Assembly (NCBI GenBank): GCA_003344405.1
Contig: NOWV01000023.1
Span: 1-64,000, forward strand
Length of the DNA: 64,000 bases
Source: Trichoplax sp. H2
Taxonomy: Eukaryota; Placozoa; Uniplacotomia; Trichoplacea
Direction of reading: 5' to 3'
Made by a program: the position numbers and the translations under genes. The notes under the pieces were generated by a model. It saw only the letters and a list, made by a program, of their open reading frames with translations, did not search any database and had not been told where the DNA came from. Each line of letters starts with the position of its first letter. Within the stretch, counting starts at the first letter, position 1. This document shows positions 11,046 to 25,100 of this stretch, piece by piece.

Positions 11046-14000
11046 ATTCTCGAAGAAAGGCACCCTTCATATCATTACTGATCTAATGAAGCACGGAATG
11101 AATACTTACAACAGTATCAACCAGACTGGAAGTGACATAAATCAAGCTATGATTAATACGAACAAACTTTAAATAAGGATTAATGTATTAGAAAGTTTTA
11201 TTAAAAAGCAAAATTACCTCTAAGTATTTACCATCTTATAGAGTGGTTCAATGACCAGCAAAGGATTATTTGTACTACCATTTCAGGTTAAGACTACGTC
11301 AATAAAATATATTACAAAGTAATAACGAAAATCTGAAGTTACATTGTAACTTATATTAAAATCAACATCTCTCAGGACCTCAGGAAAAACTCTAAAAATT
11401 TATTTATCAATTATGAGTAATTAGAACGGTAGTAAATTTTGCTCAAATATCCAAGGATAGTGTTATATTAATCTAATATAATAATTAACAAACATTATCG
11501 TATATATCCTATCCAGTAAGTTACTTATTTTGAATTTACTATCAAAAATAATTCCTTTGTAATTCATTTTTATATTATTGACATTTAATACTTCATTTTA
11601 ACCAGACTTAAAGTGACGTAAAACAAGCCACGATAAACAGGAACTAAATTTATCAAGGATTAACTGTATTAGAAAGTTTTACCAAATAGCAAAATTGCCT
11701 CTGACTATTTATCATATTATAGAGTACTTCCATTACCAGCAAAGCAATACGTGTACTGACATTTCAGGTTAAGACTATTCAATAAAAAATATAACAAAAT
11801 AATAACTTAAGTTTGGAAGATTGTAACTTAAGTTAAATCAATATTTCCTAGGATCTCAGAAAAAACTCTACAAATTTATCTGTCAATCATGACTAATTAG
11901 AACAGTAGTAAATTTTGCTCAAATATTCAAGGATAGTGTGAGATTAATACCTGAAATTATGCTTCGATAAAAAGTAAAATTATACCAAGTAAAAATATAG
12001 AATAATTAATATTGCTGGGCAATGAAGAGATGCTCTAATATTAAAGCGAAAGGATTATCGATCTGACTATTGGTTGATTCAATGACTTATAGCTATTCAT
12101 AATATTGAGTATAACGCTAAATCAAGATAATCTTATCTACTAAATTTTACGCTAAAATTCGGCCTAAAAAATATTTATTTTGTGGGGAATCAATAATCAG
12201 ACAAAAATCATATGCAACCAAGCACAATTCTATACCCTGCAAATTCAGGACGAAACTGACTAATACCACTTAATGCTCTTTAACTTTCAAAAAGAATATA
12301 AGTCTGTAGGGACATACTTGCACTGCATTTGGAGAAATACAATTTAAATTACTCCAGTCAATTTATAGACCGAACATAATAAATTTAAGCTATTCTATAA
12401 TCATGTAAACCACGCATACTGAACCTGATCTAGCAATATAAAATCAAAAAATTAAAATTTACAAATCACTTCTAATCATTATTAGTCACACAAATAACAA
12501 AATTCTAAAATACCCGTATCTTGGAATCTTATCAATGGAAATTTTACAGAATAGCTGGTTCCATAAATGTACTTTTATGTACAGCAGAGTGCTTGAAGAA
12601 ATAATTCCTCCAAATTTTTATCTCAATCCCTCTTTTATAAACATTTTTTGGTATAATTTTAATAATGCTATATTTTAACCCATTAATATCTATATGGCAG
12701 CTATAATTCTGAATTATGCCTTTAGATAAAAAATTTAGATTGCATTTTAATTTTCTAATGTAACTTCACATGTCGCATTGGCAATCACGACTAATTTATG
12801 TAATTTTAAACCTTCTAACCGTATATATAGGCCTCGGGATAATGAATTACCATATAATCATAGCGCCTTTGTACTCCCTTCACTTTTAATCGTTTAATAG
12901 CATTGTTATCTATATATTTTAATATGCCAGTCTCTTTCATAATCTAGCTATATGATTCTAACTTCATATTTTCTGAAAATTGATACGAAATTACTTTAAG
13001 CTAATTGATTAACCATGTCTTCATATTTCCTTATAAGAGTTATAATAGTGCACATAGTTTCTCGTTTCACCGTTTTTCCCTTCCTACATGAAGTAATTCA
13101 AGGCATAAGCTAAAAATTTTATTCTCAAAAACTCATGCATAAAATTTGTATTATTTTCAAGTTCTCAAAGCTATATAATTCTAAGTATAATGCAAGGTTT
13201 ATCCAAAGCCAATTTGCTAAGCTTGATACTAGACAGAAAGCTATTAGTCATAAAGATAAAGTATCATCTTAGCTCTAAAATAATCTATCCATTTATTGCT
13301 ACGATAAAAACATTTATCATAAATCCGAATTGTGTATTTTACTTTGTGTTAGCCATGACAACTTCATATCACAATACATGGACGACCACTTTTACACAGT
13401 AAATCAATAGCAAAGGTTGAATACAACCTGAATCCCATTAAAGAGTATTTGTATAATTTCAGCATTTTAACACCAGTCACGAAATTGTGATAATCAGTCT
13501 GGATCTTCGATATTTCTTTTATTCCATTCATATAAAGCACAGATTAATAATGCTGAAATAGCCTTAATATAATCAAACTAATAGATTGTAGGGGGTATGA
13601 ATATGATTTCTAAACTAAAACAACAATAGAATACAGAGATAAAACCCTGAAAAGAAATTGTGTAATATTAGCAATAAGATGATATTCTCTATTTTTAAGC
13701 ACTATGTTACTGCTTTAATTCAAAATTAATTGTATTTCAGTGCAATTAGACTATTTTAATATATTATTTGATTTTTAGCTATAAATATTGCTATTTTAAA
13801 TTAAACTACTGCTACGTCCATAAAAGTAATTTTATAATTTGAGAGTAAATCGCGAAACCATCAAGTACACATATAATATATGATCCATTACATGCAGTGC
13901 GCTAAAATGAAATTTTGAAATCGATTGAGATATTATGTAGGGTGTACCGTTACAAAAAGAATGGAATGATCACCTTAAATACTTACTTAAGCTGTCTTTA

Positions 14001-17000
14001 TATCCTAATTTTTAGATTTGCTGTAACAATGGTAAATAACAGTTAAACTAGTAACAGCTGGGCTTAATTCCCACGTAACCTGAAATAAACACAGGATTTT
14101 ACTATTCACAAAGAACCATACGCAAATTTACCGAGCTATGTTGATCAATGTATCATAACTATCCTATTTTGCGCTAAATCAAGCTTTAAATGGGTACCAA
14201 AAATTATTAGACTATTTTGATCTATTGGTAACTTGCAATAAATACACAATTTACGGTATTAATATTTTGCACTAGATTTACTGCTTATTATCTAATTTTA
14301 GCAAAGAAATGATTCCTAATTAGCTGAAAGATGAAGTTAATCTAATCCACAAATCTTATACACTGATATCGAAGAAACTTCTCAGCTATCAGATTTCGTC
14401 TTTAATCTAAAGAATTTTGTTACCACATTATTCAATTCAATACTGCAGTGGAAATTTAATTTATGACAAATAATATCGTAATTATGCATTAGTAATCCTA
14501 TAAGTAAAGAATGATTGTAAAAGTCGGATACAGCTGCCGGTAAAATTGTGATTAGTTAAAGATTAAAGTAGAAGATCGATAATTGCTATTTTTATTCACC
14601 CATCAAAATAGGCTTCAAAACTTTTACAAAATAATTATTGCCTAATTTTAAATATTGATCATAGCAGTTTCATCTGATTACGGAACAACATGAACTAATA
14701 CCTTTTTGTAAGTGTGTATGCAAATTCGAAAGCTAATTATTATTCTGTGATGTCTAATTTAATGCCTTAATCCAATGTTATTGAAATATATTATGGGGTC
14801 AAGTTATTCATAAGTCAATCTCACACTTTACCTAACGTTCATTACTAATAATAAATATCATACATTCTTGTCACATACTTCGGTCATTTTAGACTAAGTT
14901 CATGCTGTATCCATTTGAAGTGATTTTATTCGTTATTTACCTAAAGTGCATAGAGATTATTTATTGGTTCCTATCATGAAGTATGAATTTAAAACCCTGA
15001 AATAACAGCTGCTGATTCTGATATGAGTAAATATAAAGAGTAAATGACCTTATAGTAAATATCAACTAGTTCCTATCTTTAATTCTATTTGGTTGTTTAG
15101 TGAACTCTAATACCTAATTTTAGAACTCTGACGACTACCGCTCATTACTTTCCCTTTACATAAATGATTATGTTCGAGTAAAATAGGATTCTAATTAATC
15201 AAGGGCTATTCCATACAAATACGATCTTGCACTGTATGCAATTAATGACCTATCCCCGACTAGGTATTTTATCAATCGAACAGTAGTCAGCCAAGTAAGA
15301 ATATACACAAGTAAAATACTGTAAATAAGAATAATTTCAATATAAAGACCGAGCCATACACAATAGGAAGACATTAACTTATCGCCATCAATAGTACCTT
15401 GTTACCAAAATTTGTTTGTTAGAGTTAATTAAGATACTGTTATGTAACGAAAGCTAATTTTTACAATTCTCCTTCAATATTTTAAAGATTTTTGTATTGT
15501 AATAAGTACACTAGCTTTAAAAAATAACTAATTTGGTTGGATGACAGTAGATACTACTTAGTATCTTAGTACAGTACATTAAGAATTCGATTACATTATT
15601 CGAGTCAAAATTTAGCAATATCCGGTAGCATAATTTTGTTATGAATTATAAAATGTAAGATTGTAATTTAAGCGATATACGTATTAGTGAGTGTAACAGT
15701 TGTGCTTCAGTTATGATATAACTGATAGCTAACTTTGATCATAAAATACAGTAGAAGTTAGATTACTTTGCCCATTGATTACAACGTAACCCCGAACATT
15801 TTGATCTAAGTTCTAATTTAAGATCGCTGGTCTGTCTTAATGTATTTCATAGTTATATGCGTATGCTACATACGGTGGAAAGATACAATTGGTATAAATT
15901 TAGTAATTTCGGGAATCTAGGGTAAAATTTATGTTGTCATATGCGATTAATTGTCAGTTTAATTTAGACTACTTAAGACTAATGAATTGATAGTCTGACA
16001 TCATTAACTTTTCTGCATAGAATATATGAGGTAGCATGGTTCAGTAGTTGAGTAGTTAAAATTAGTAATATCAGAAGTTATAGATTAGAATTTTCCTAAA
16101 AGTCGTGAATAGTCTTATTCCTTTGATAGTTTGGTTGGTCAAGGTAGTAATTCTTTTAAGCAATTTTATATGATTGTTGTTAAAAGTTATGATAAACTGT
16201 TTTTTTCTACTTAATTTAACTTAAGTTGGAATTCAAAGTTAGTAGTATTAATAATTTCTATGTCTACTATGACTGTTAATTAAAGAATACTTCTGATATT
16301 AGTATTTATTATTTATAGATGGTGATTGTGGCAGCTCCTTCACGCATGACCTAAGTTTGGAAAGTAAAGTCTAGACTTAGAAATTATGGCTATAGCAAAA
16401 AGTACCATAATTTTCTACCGGTAAATAGCTAACTAATTTCATCACTTTAACATAAATCAAAGAATTTTAGTAGCAATGACGTTAAAAGTCTACCCGTAAT
16501 AAAATAAATATTTCTCTGTTAATTGATTTCGCCTAGTTTATTCAAAATTACGGCGTAGATAATAAATTACACGATAACAGATAACATTACAATATCTAGA
16601 TTTCGAAATCAATACCGCTACTTTTTTGTCAAACTATTTCAACATCGAGGCAAGATTATACTCTAATAATATGCTATTTAGCGGTAAACGCAACGTACTG
16701 AAGTTTGCTGCATCGATGTGCTCTCCCAAACTACATGTATACGGGTATGTTTAGCAGCTAACTAAACTAAAGATTGAAGAATGACATTTCCAAATTTTAA
16801 TCACGATCATATCAGTAATGATCATGCACCTGTAGTAGTTTCAGCTAATTACAGCAGTAATTGAAGTACGGCAGCATTAAGAAGTAGGATAGTCTACTAT
16901 GCTTATAAGGTAATTTAATGATTGCTGATGATGAAATGGTATACTTATACCATTCGTACTATGTGCGTGTAATGACCTTATGTAACGTTAGAGATTTGCG

Positions 17001-20000
17001 CAATTTTAATAACCCAGATTTTGAGTAAGACGATTGTGGACCTAGGGAGTTGTAAAACCTAGGCACTACAGCACCACAACCAAAATAAATTCAAGTCTAA
17101 GCAGCGCTAAGCTACTAAATCGATCTTGTCAACACTAAATGCTTAGTTTTATCCGAATATACAGTGTTTGATACCATATATCTGTCTTATTGTTGCACCA
17201 TTTTACATTAGCTTATCTAATCCAGACCTTCAGTGCCTTTAATTAAACTTTCGAAATCAGTTGTTTTGATGAACAGAAATATAGATCCGACCACGATTCA
17301 TAATGTCTTAACTAAGAAAAATGTAATATCTTTTATCATTCACACTAAACATTAAACATCGTTCACTCTAACTTCAGGATTATATATAGTTCAGTCGCCG
17401 CATATCTATAACAGTTAATTTAATGAGGCTCTAAAACACACTCTCTATAGTGAAAAAGGACAATAACTACTATTACTGATTAAGCGGTTCTTGATCATTG
17501 TAACTTTAGTAATTTATTAACAGAATCGCTGTAACTGCAATTACTCCTAATATTATTACTGATTATATATGATAATTTCATGAGTTATGTGTTCAATATA
17601 ATGTATTATCATTGTGTAAGACTGCGATAGAAGTTATCAAAGTATTGAAAAGCAAATGCAAACTTCAAAATGATTTTGGAAGTTGGATGCTTTAACTGTA
17701 CCTATCAGATACTGTACTATCATATATGAAGATTTTAGCTAATAGTAGTAGCTTTACTAAGGTAAAATATGTATTAACCAGAATAGGATTGAAATTTATT
17801 TTACCTATTTTATTACATTATTTTATTTAAGAATTAAATTTTTTATGTTAATGAAACGATACTGGTATAAGCATTTAACTTAATGACTATGAGAGAGGTG
17901 CTTTCATAAATATTAAAAAGGTGATAATAACTATTATGAATCTTTCCTGCAGTACATAGTCAGAATGAATGAATGAATTAATACCGGTGCCTATTATCCG
18001 CTACATGGTTAGCTTCTTTAGCTTGGAAGAACCTACAGTCTTTGTATTGCTTACTAATACTAACATAATTTATTTTCACCGCAAATAATCGCTAAGTTTG
18101 CCCATGCTAAGAGTTGCCAGAGTGCATTTAGTTACGTTTAGCATTACATTAAAATGTTTGATTGCTATTGAATCTATGCTCGCTATTAATTAATAACATG
18201 ATTTTTGTTACAGATATACCAACCGTAATGACGAGAAATTAATAAAAGCAGTAGAATTTACATTAACCAAGAAATAATTGTAATTTCCAAATTCTAATTT
18301 ATAAATATATTATATAAAACACCCATTTCAGCGCTATTCATTAATCAGAGCATCAGTTACTTGATTAGTTAATTTCATTGGCTATCCGAAAGCATGATAC
18401 CTTCTCCTTAGAATTGTGAGAATCTTTACGGGTCTAAAATAAATTGTAAGTCAGAAAGCTGCATTCAAATTACTTTAAAGGACATTTCTAAGTTGACATA
18501 TTAGTCAGATTGGATAAAAATTGTTAGGATGAGCCTTGTTCTAGATTTGAACATCAAAGATCTAATTTGAATTACTTTATTTCGTTATAACAGAATACTT
18601 ACAGCTGAATAACGTAATGAAAGAATCGTGCATTTGTATCATGTATGATAAAACCTGAAATGTTAACGGAGAAAATAATGCCAATGAGTTCAAAATGTAA
18701 TTAAATTAAATAGTGTACATTAAATATCGGTTTAGAATTGAAATTAACTCTTACTGCAATAAAAAATTCATTAAAATGGCAGAATGTGTATTATTGTAAA
18801 AAACAGCCAATTTCATTAATATTTGATTATAATTATTCATTTTACATTAAAAGAAAGCAGCTTAACTACTTACAGATAAACAAGCTAACTAATTTTATCG
18901 CAAAGCGATGTATTCTGCAGACCTTTTCAATTAACTTTAAACGTAGAAATATTTCATAAATAGATTTTTTACATCCGTCTAGTGCGGGTAGTTAGGCTAC
19001 GGTCATAGTCTTTACACTATATCCATTGTTAACAGTCAGACAAGAAATGTGATCGTAGCTGTCTAGCACAAACTTTTTCAATATGAATTTAGCGTATAAA
19101 AGGTTTTTACTTGGCGTACTAGAAAAAGCATAACGGCCAGTACAACCCTATATAATGACAAGAAAATATGCCATCAGTAATAGACTTTAACTATCAACTT
19201 ATTTCAAATAATAAACCGGATCCTTCATGTCTGCTACTTTCAGAATATGATGACTAACTTACTAGCCTTATTACCGGTGTATTATAATCACTATACTAAA
19301 AGCAAAATTTTTGAAAGGCCAAGATTTAGTGATTTATAATGTCGGCAATGTTAAACGACAAGTTAATTTTAGATTTTATTTTAATAACAATTACACTGTA
19401 AAAAGTCTCATAAAATCTTTACGACAACTCCCTAACTCATCAAATGCTGTTATTACGTTAATTCATAATCTATGTCAATTCAGGAATAAGAAAAGTTTGA
19501 ATAGATATCGAAGTTTTTTCTGGCTATAGAGAGTGCTAGCATCATTGAGCATAGATATAGATTAGTGGATGAATTTATATCGTCCCAATAATACTACACG
19601 AAGAGAAATGAACTTACGCTTGATGATCTGCTAAAATAATTAAATAGGCATGATGTAATTAAAACTCTAGCAATAAGATATATCCGCAACTGAGAAATTA
19701 CGAAATCTTAAGATTATAATCATTCGTTGAAATACTTTTATTTTTTAAACCCATATATACTTTAATATTACTTAATATAGAATATATGAATAAGATAACT
19801 GTAATTTGCTCCGCTTAATTATAACATCTTGCTAACACTAATAGTTTGATGTAGAAGGATGAAATTAATAACTTTTTTACCTATTATCATTGCGAAACTT
19901 TGTGACTCGATTTAATATCTGAAGTGATATTTGCCAATAAAAGCAAAGAATATTACACGTATCTAGGGAAAGCAGTCCGATATTTTAACGCAAGCTATTT

Positions 20001-21117
20001 TTTTATATACAATCGAAGCTTTCCCTCAAGATAGACCATTACTATTTACTGATCTAAAACTAATTAGTACTTCTCTTAATTCGGATTCATTCTCGAACTT
20101 AGTTGTTAGAGTACACTCAAGTTTCTTTTCCTACTTACATATCTAGAAAATCAATAAAACTCCAAGCGCAACTGTAAATAATTTGCTAAACAGTAAGCAG
20201 TTGCTCTATGAATTTTGTACTATTCCAAAGTGTGATTCGCATATTTATTGACAGCCGTTGAAACAAAACGATATTGCTTCAAAGTCTCAATACTTCCGAT
20301 ATAGGGTGATAATAAATCTTAAAGAAATAATATCCCACATAAGTAATACTACGAAGGAGGAAGTAATAATAAATTTGCTTAACTATTTAGTTACAGCAAG
20401 ATGATTCACACTGATTAGATATAAATTTATTTACTTTCTTCTTTTACGTCATGAAATTAAAATCATTCATAGTAGCTTAACGATTAAGGTTTACAAATAA
20501 TAACAATTGGCTCCATTAGGATCATCGTGACCTTAACACGGTTCATTAATTGTAATTATAATAGGACAAGATCTTCGTTTGGAAGATAGCTGGTGCCTTA
20601 AGAACAATTACGTCAGATGCAACAAAACACTCCTTGTAGCAACATTTCCAAATTGCCTCTGATACTTGCTTATTATTACAATTTGGAAACACGTACACAA
20701 AACACCTTAAACAATACAATACTGGCAATTCAATCTAAAAATTTTGATCTTATTATTTATTTTAATGGCCTAATTAAGAAAATTATTCACGTGATATTTG
20801 CATATTCAGGCGATTATTCTTGTCCATTTTGATAATTGAAGCTGAAATAAATCAATTTCTGAAGAGTTTAGACCGATGTAATATAACACCACGACATTTA
20901 GTGACCGTTTAAATTCACATTTAAAGCATTTTCAATTATAAATTAATGAAGCCAGTAGGAATAAAGATTTAATACTTGCTATCGGAGAGTAAAGAACAAA
21001 ATCGTTTCACAAAATGCTAAGATTTTAACTATCAGGCTTTATTTTACTTGGTACAAGATATCGATAAGATAATTAGATTAAGTTAGCGAGGTCAGGAACT
21101 GGTTATATTGCAATCTA
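11046..21117. other. Gene-poor AT-rich region, about 10 kb
   Basis: I see no supported gene. Short open frames at 13190, 18738, 19311 and 20617 lack family resemblance, splice context and composition shift. The only clear structure is the duplicated block at 11121-11947. Confidence 0.5.
11121..11947 (+). repeat. Duplicated block, two units of about 350 bp with 130-bp spacer
   Basis: Unit 1 about 11121-11472 and unit 2 about 11602-11947 align along their whole length. Shared stretches include CCAGACT..AAGTGAC, TGTATTAGAAAGTTTTA, CATTTCAGGTTAAGACTA and CAAGGATAGTGT. The duplication lies directly downstream of GPCR paralog B. No conserved open frame is visible. Confidence 0.85.
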
Positions 21118-22179
21118 ATGTCTATAATGGAACAAAACAGCAACGGTAGCATTAAAGCATACCAAAATAATCTAATTCAGTCCAATCATACCAACGAGAC
21201 AGCAGCATATTTCGTCAACTTGGTCGCAACTATTACGTATTTAGCAATAATTATCATCATTGGTATCATCTATAATGTTATCAATTTAAGTACGATTTAT
21301 AAAACTGTGATATTACATAATTATAGTAACGTATTAATTGCTAATTTAGCTATAGTTGATCTAATGACAATAACTATCGTCTTGCCTATGGCAATTTCTA
21401 TCACTATTTTGAAGACCGAAGTCCCATCTTGGATTTGTCAAGCGTTTGGATTTCTGTCTCAGTTTCTAGATTCAGTTTCAATTTGTAATAATGCAGCTAT
21501 TAGTATCGATCGTTTTATTGCCGTAACATTGCCATACTACTACCAAAAACATATGACATTTACGATATTAAAATGCGAAATTGTTATACTATGGTTGATA
21601 CCTATACAAATCGGCATCTTACCACTGATAAAAATGAAAAATTTTCAATTAGGCCAATTCGAATACATTTATCGATCTACTCAATGCTGGATTAACTTTC
21701 GTCAAAGCTATAATACAATTATAGCCTTAATTATTCTTATTTCAATGACATTAATGTTAACCATTATTATTACTTGTTATATATTTATTTTTGTAGTTGC
21801 TTATGGTAAAAATATTAAAAATCCACCAAATATTCGAAATCTTAAGAAATCAATTAGGACAACTATATTGATTGTTGGTGCCAATATTGTCTGCTGGATA
21901 CCGATCTTAATTACGTGTTGGTTCTCATTCCTTCGCCCTCAAATAGATTATCCGGACAATATTGATAAAATGAGCTCAATGCTATGTTATACTCATGCCG
22001 CTTTTAATCCTGTGATATACTGTACAACAAATCACATTTTGCGCAATAAATTAAAACGGATCGCCAATAAACGCACAGCAATATTTCCGGCGGTTCCTCT
22101 TCGTATAACTCCAGCTTCATCTCGTCATATTGAGCGTGACTTAATTTTTCAAAATTCAATTGTTCTAATTGATACTTAA
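21118..22179 (+). CDS. Class A (rhodopsin-like) GPCR, intronless
   Basis: A seven-transmembrane receptor of 353 residues from the first ATG. The in-frame ATG at 21127 has a better context (A at -3, G at +4) and would give 350. Several N-glycosylation sequons occupy the N-terminus. Landmarks are D in LAIVD (TM2), C in the SWICQAFGF segment (TM3), DRF at 131-133, an ECL2 cysteine in TQCWINF, an intact CWIP in TM6 (259-262) and NPVIY in TM7. Tyrosine occupies the position of the opsin lysine. ECL2 lacks the YGLGEY stretch of paralogs A and B, so it is a more distant member of the same family (shared SIDR, KKSIRTT and QCW motifs). Confidence 0.88.
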   Translation: MSIMEQNSNGSIKAYQNNLIQSNHTNETAAYFVNLVATITYLAIIIIIGIIYNVINLSTIYKTVILHNYSNVLIANLAIVDLMTITIVLPMAISITILKTEVPSWICQAFGFLSQFLDSVSICNNAAISIDRFIAVTLPYYYQKHMTFTILKCEIVILWLIPIQIGILPLIKMKNFQLGQFEYIYRSTQCWINFRQSYNTIIALIILISMTLMLTIIITCYIFIFVVAYGKNIKNPPNIRNLKKSIRTTILIVGANIVCWIPILITCWFSFLRPQIDYPDNIDKMSSMLCYTHAAFNPVIYCTTNHILRNKLKRIANKRTAIFPAVPLRITPASSRHIERDLIFQNSIVLIDT

Positions 22180-25100
22180 TTCTACTGATGATAATAACCC
22201 AACTCTTGGAAATTATTTTAAAAGGCTATGATCGATAAGAATAATGACTTTTATAAGTTATCCATAGGGGTCTTGTAGATCATTTCACAGCAATTTCGAG
22301 ACAATATAATCACTGTAACCTTTGAATACAAGACCAAGATATCACATCCATAAGATCTTGTAAGAAACTCTTTAAATAAATGAATTGAGAAGTACTGTAG
22401 CTTTTATTATTATCGACTTCGATCAAGATTCTATGATTCCATTTTGGTACAGCTTCCCATAAAGATTGAGCAATACAGAAAAAATAGTTCAGACAAACAG
22501 ATAGGAAAACTTGGCTACCAGTTTCGTAATAATGACATCAATTTAAATTTTAACTATTTACGCTTATTTTCTAAACGTGATGGAGTAGTTTACGATATGT
22601 TAAAGTAGTTTTTTTGTATATCTAGAACAGCAGAAACAGTTTTATTCTATTTTTTTTAAATTCGCGGTTGCGATAAGGTAAAAATCATCAAATATATCAG
22701 TTTTTTAAAGAATAACGCGAGAAACATTCTTTCTTATATCTTTACGCATAATGTTTGTGTTGATTTTGATTTAACCAATGCTATGAAGTAAAAAACACGA
22801 TCTTATAATGATAACAGTAATTTACTATATGAACAATCACTGATTTTAAATAACTCGACTTTCTTTCTATCTTTTATTAATCCTTATATGATTTAATTCA
22901 ATAACTACGTAGCTCGTGAAGTAATAAAAGACATTCGTTTTTCTTAAGATTTTTATGAAAGCTAAAAAAATGTAAAGTAATCAAACTATTCTCACTAACT
23001 TGAACTAAAATTTTTAGCTAGTCTCTTCAACAAGAGCTAATAAACGATATAGTAAGAGGTGTACTGTAAGCTATCCCCACTAGGTATTAAAGGATGCAAT
23101 ATCTTAAATATAACATTAAATTTCTGAATCTAATGTATAATGTATTATAATATGCTCATCTGTCTTTCCATTATTTCAATATTATTTACATTAGGAAGCT
23201 GCTTAACTATTGTGTTTACATACTTGACTAATGAATTTCAATAAAACGAAAGCTATTACTTCACAACTTGTTAGTCTTTTCGAGATAATATTTCTGTTCA
23301 ATATGTGAGTAAATATCTCCTCTAGGATATAAAAGTACAACCTGTAATAATTAAAATGAGAGAAAAAATTCGATTGAAGTCAATTCACATTATTAGACAA
23401 TGTACGCGTATAAGAACATATAATACTACATGCAGATATCAGTCACGTCCAGCTAAGCTTTATTATTATAAATATAGTAAAATTACACGTTATATACAAC
23501 TAATATAAAATTTATTTCTTATTAATACTTGTAGTGTTTTAGTTAATAATTTTCATTCAATTAGTAATTAACTCGAATCACATTATTTTTAAATGTTCTA
23601 ATATTGTTATAAGTTTACCTAAAAATAAATGATATATAATGTATTCGATAGTGCAAACTATCTCTAATTTTGCTACTTTGCAGTAACCTATGCAGTATTC
23701 GTTAATACTATAGTTTATAATTATGAGATCCATATTATTGAACATCTATAGCCTGATTAAATATTTAAAATATATTTCCGATGCAGCGTTCGTTCTCATG
23801 TATCACGTTTTATTAATATTGATGAGAGATAAGTAACCTGCATAGCACTGTCTCTTAACGTGCTCATTTACGTATGCATATTTTTGTGTCTATATAACAT
23901 GATATACACGGATCAGTCTACGAATATAACTTCGTTAACTCTTCTAGTAATATTTGACCATATATTCCCTCACGTATGCAAGCAAAATCGTGGCGCTACT
24001 TAATTTCGATTCGACAAGATGTAAGGTTCAATAATACAAGATCAATAAACTATAAGCATAAGAAAATCTTAAATGCAGGCATACAGTATATGCAATTTAC
24101 AGCCTCAGTAGAAGCAAGATACGTGAATTAAACTATTACAAGATATTGATACATACTTATCAGTTTCGCTTAAATTCATTTATGGAGCTAAAAAAGTGTA
24201 TACGTTACCGCCAGTGTATACTAAATACTGGTGTTCACACTAGGCTAAACAGGTTTACATAATTATCGTATACATACATAACATACCCATTGACTTCATT
24301 ACAATCTGAAACACGGTATGTATCAATTAAATCTCTCGAATGATAAGATATCAAATATCTTCGATTTCATTTTTACCAATAATTTAGTCATCATATGACA
24401 CTCACATTATCGATATAGTCAAGTATTGATATTACTGCCCATTCCTTTTAAAGCTATACGTAGATTCGTACTTTTTATATGCTATATCAACAATAAGAAA
24501 ATAAACGAAGTTGAAATGGACTTTTTATTCGTTCTTGTACGATAGCAATAGTATACCATAACTCTTGTATGCAGTGTAGTATCGAAAAGGTTCACGTTAA
24601 ATTAAATTACTATAAACTGAGTGTCCAGTAAACTAGAATCCAGTTAACTTAGCCAAACTCTCATTTGTATTATCTCAACAATATTATGGATATGAATTCT
24701 ATCGATCAAAACTGCCTACTCAGACTATCCCGTACACATACCCATAGAGTGTTGTTATATATTATCGTGCACACATTTCAACAATTTCATGCAGTGCTGG
24801 TAAAAATTCGATCTCTATTACGATATTTATTTTAGTGGTAATTATAATAAAATGGGGATATAGATATATCCATTCGATCTTTTCCATTAAAAACAGTCAA
24901 TATCTGAATAATGCAATAAAACATACAATATCAACTTCCGTAATGACAATGTAATTTTTTATGATTCGTTTATTTTATGTATAGCTACTAAATATGCATA
25001 TGCGAGTGTATTATGTCTCTTCGTACTCACTTCCTAATAGCATATTCAAATTAGCCTATAATAAATTAATACTTCTTGTTCGATGGAAGCGTCAGCCATA

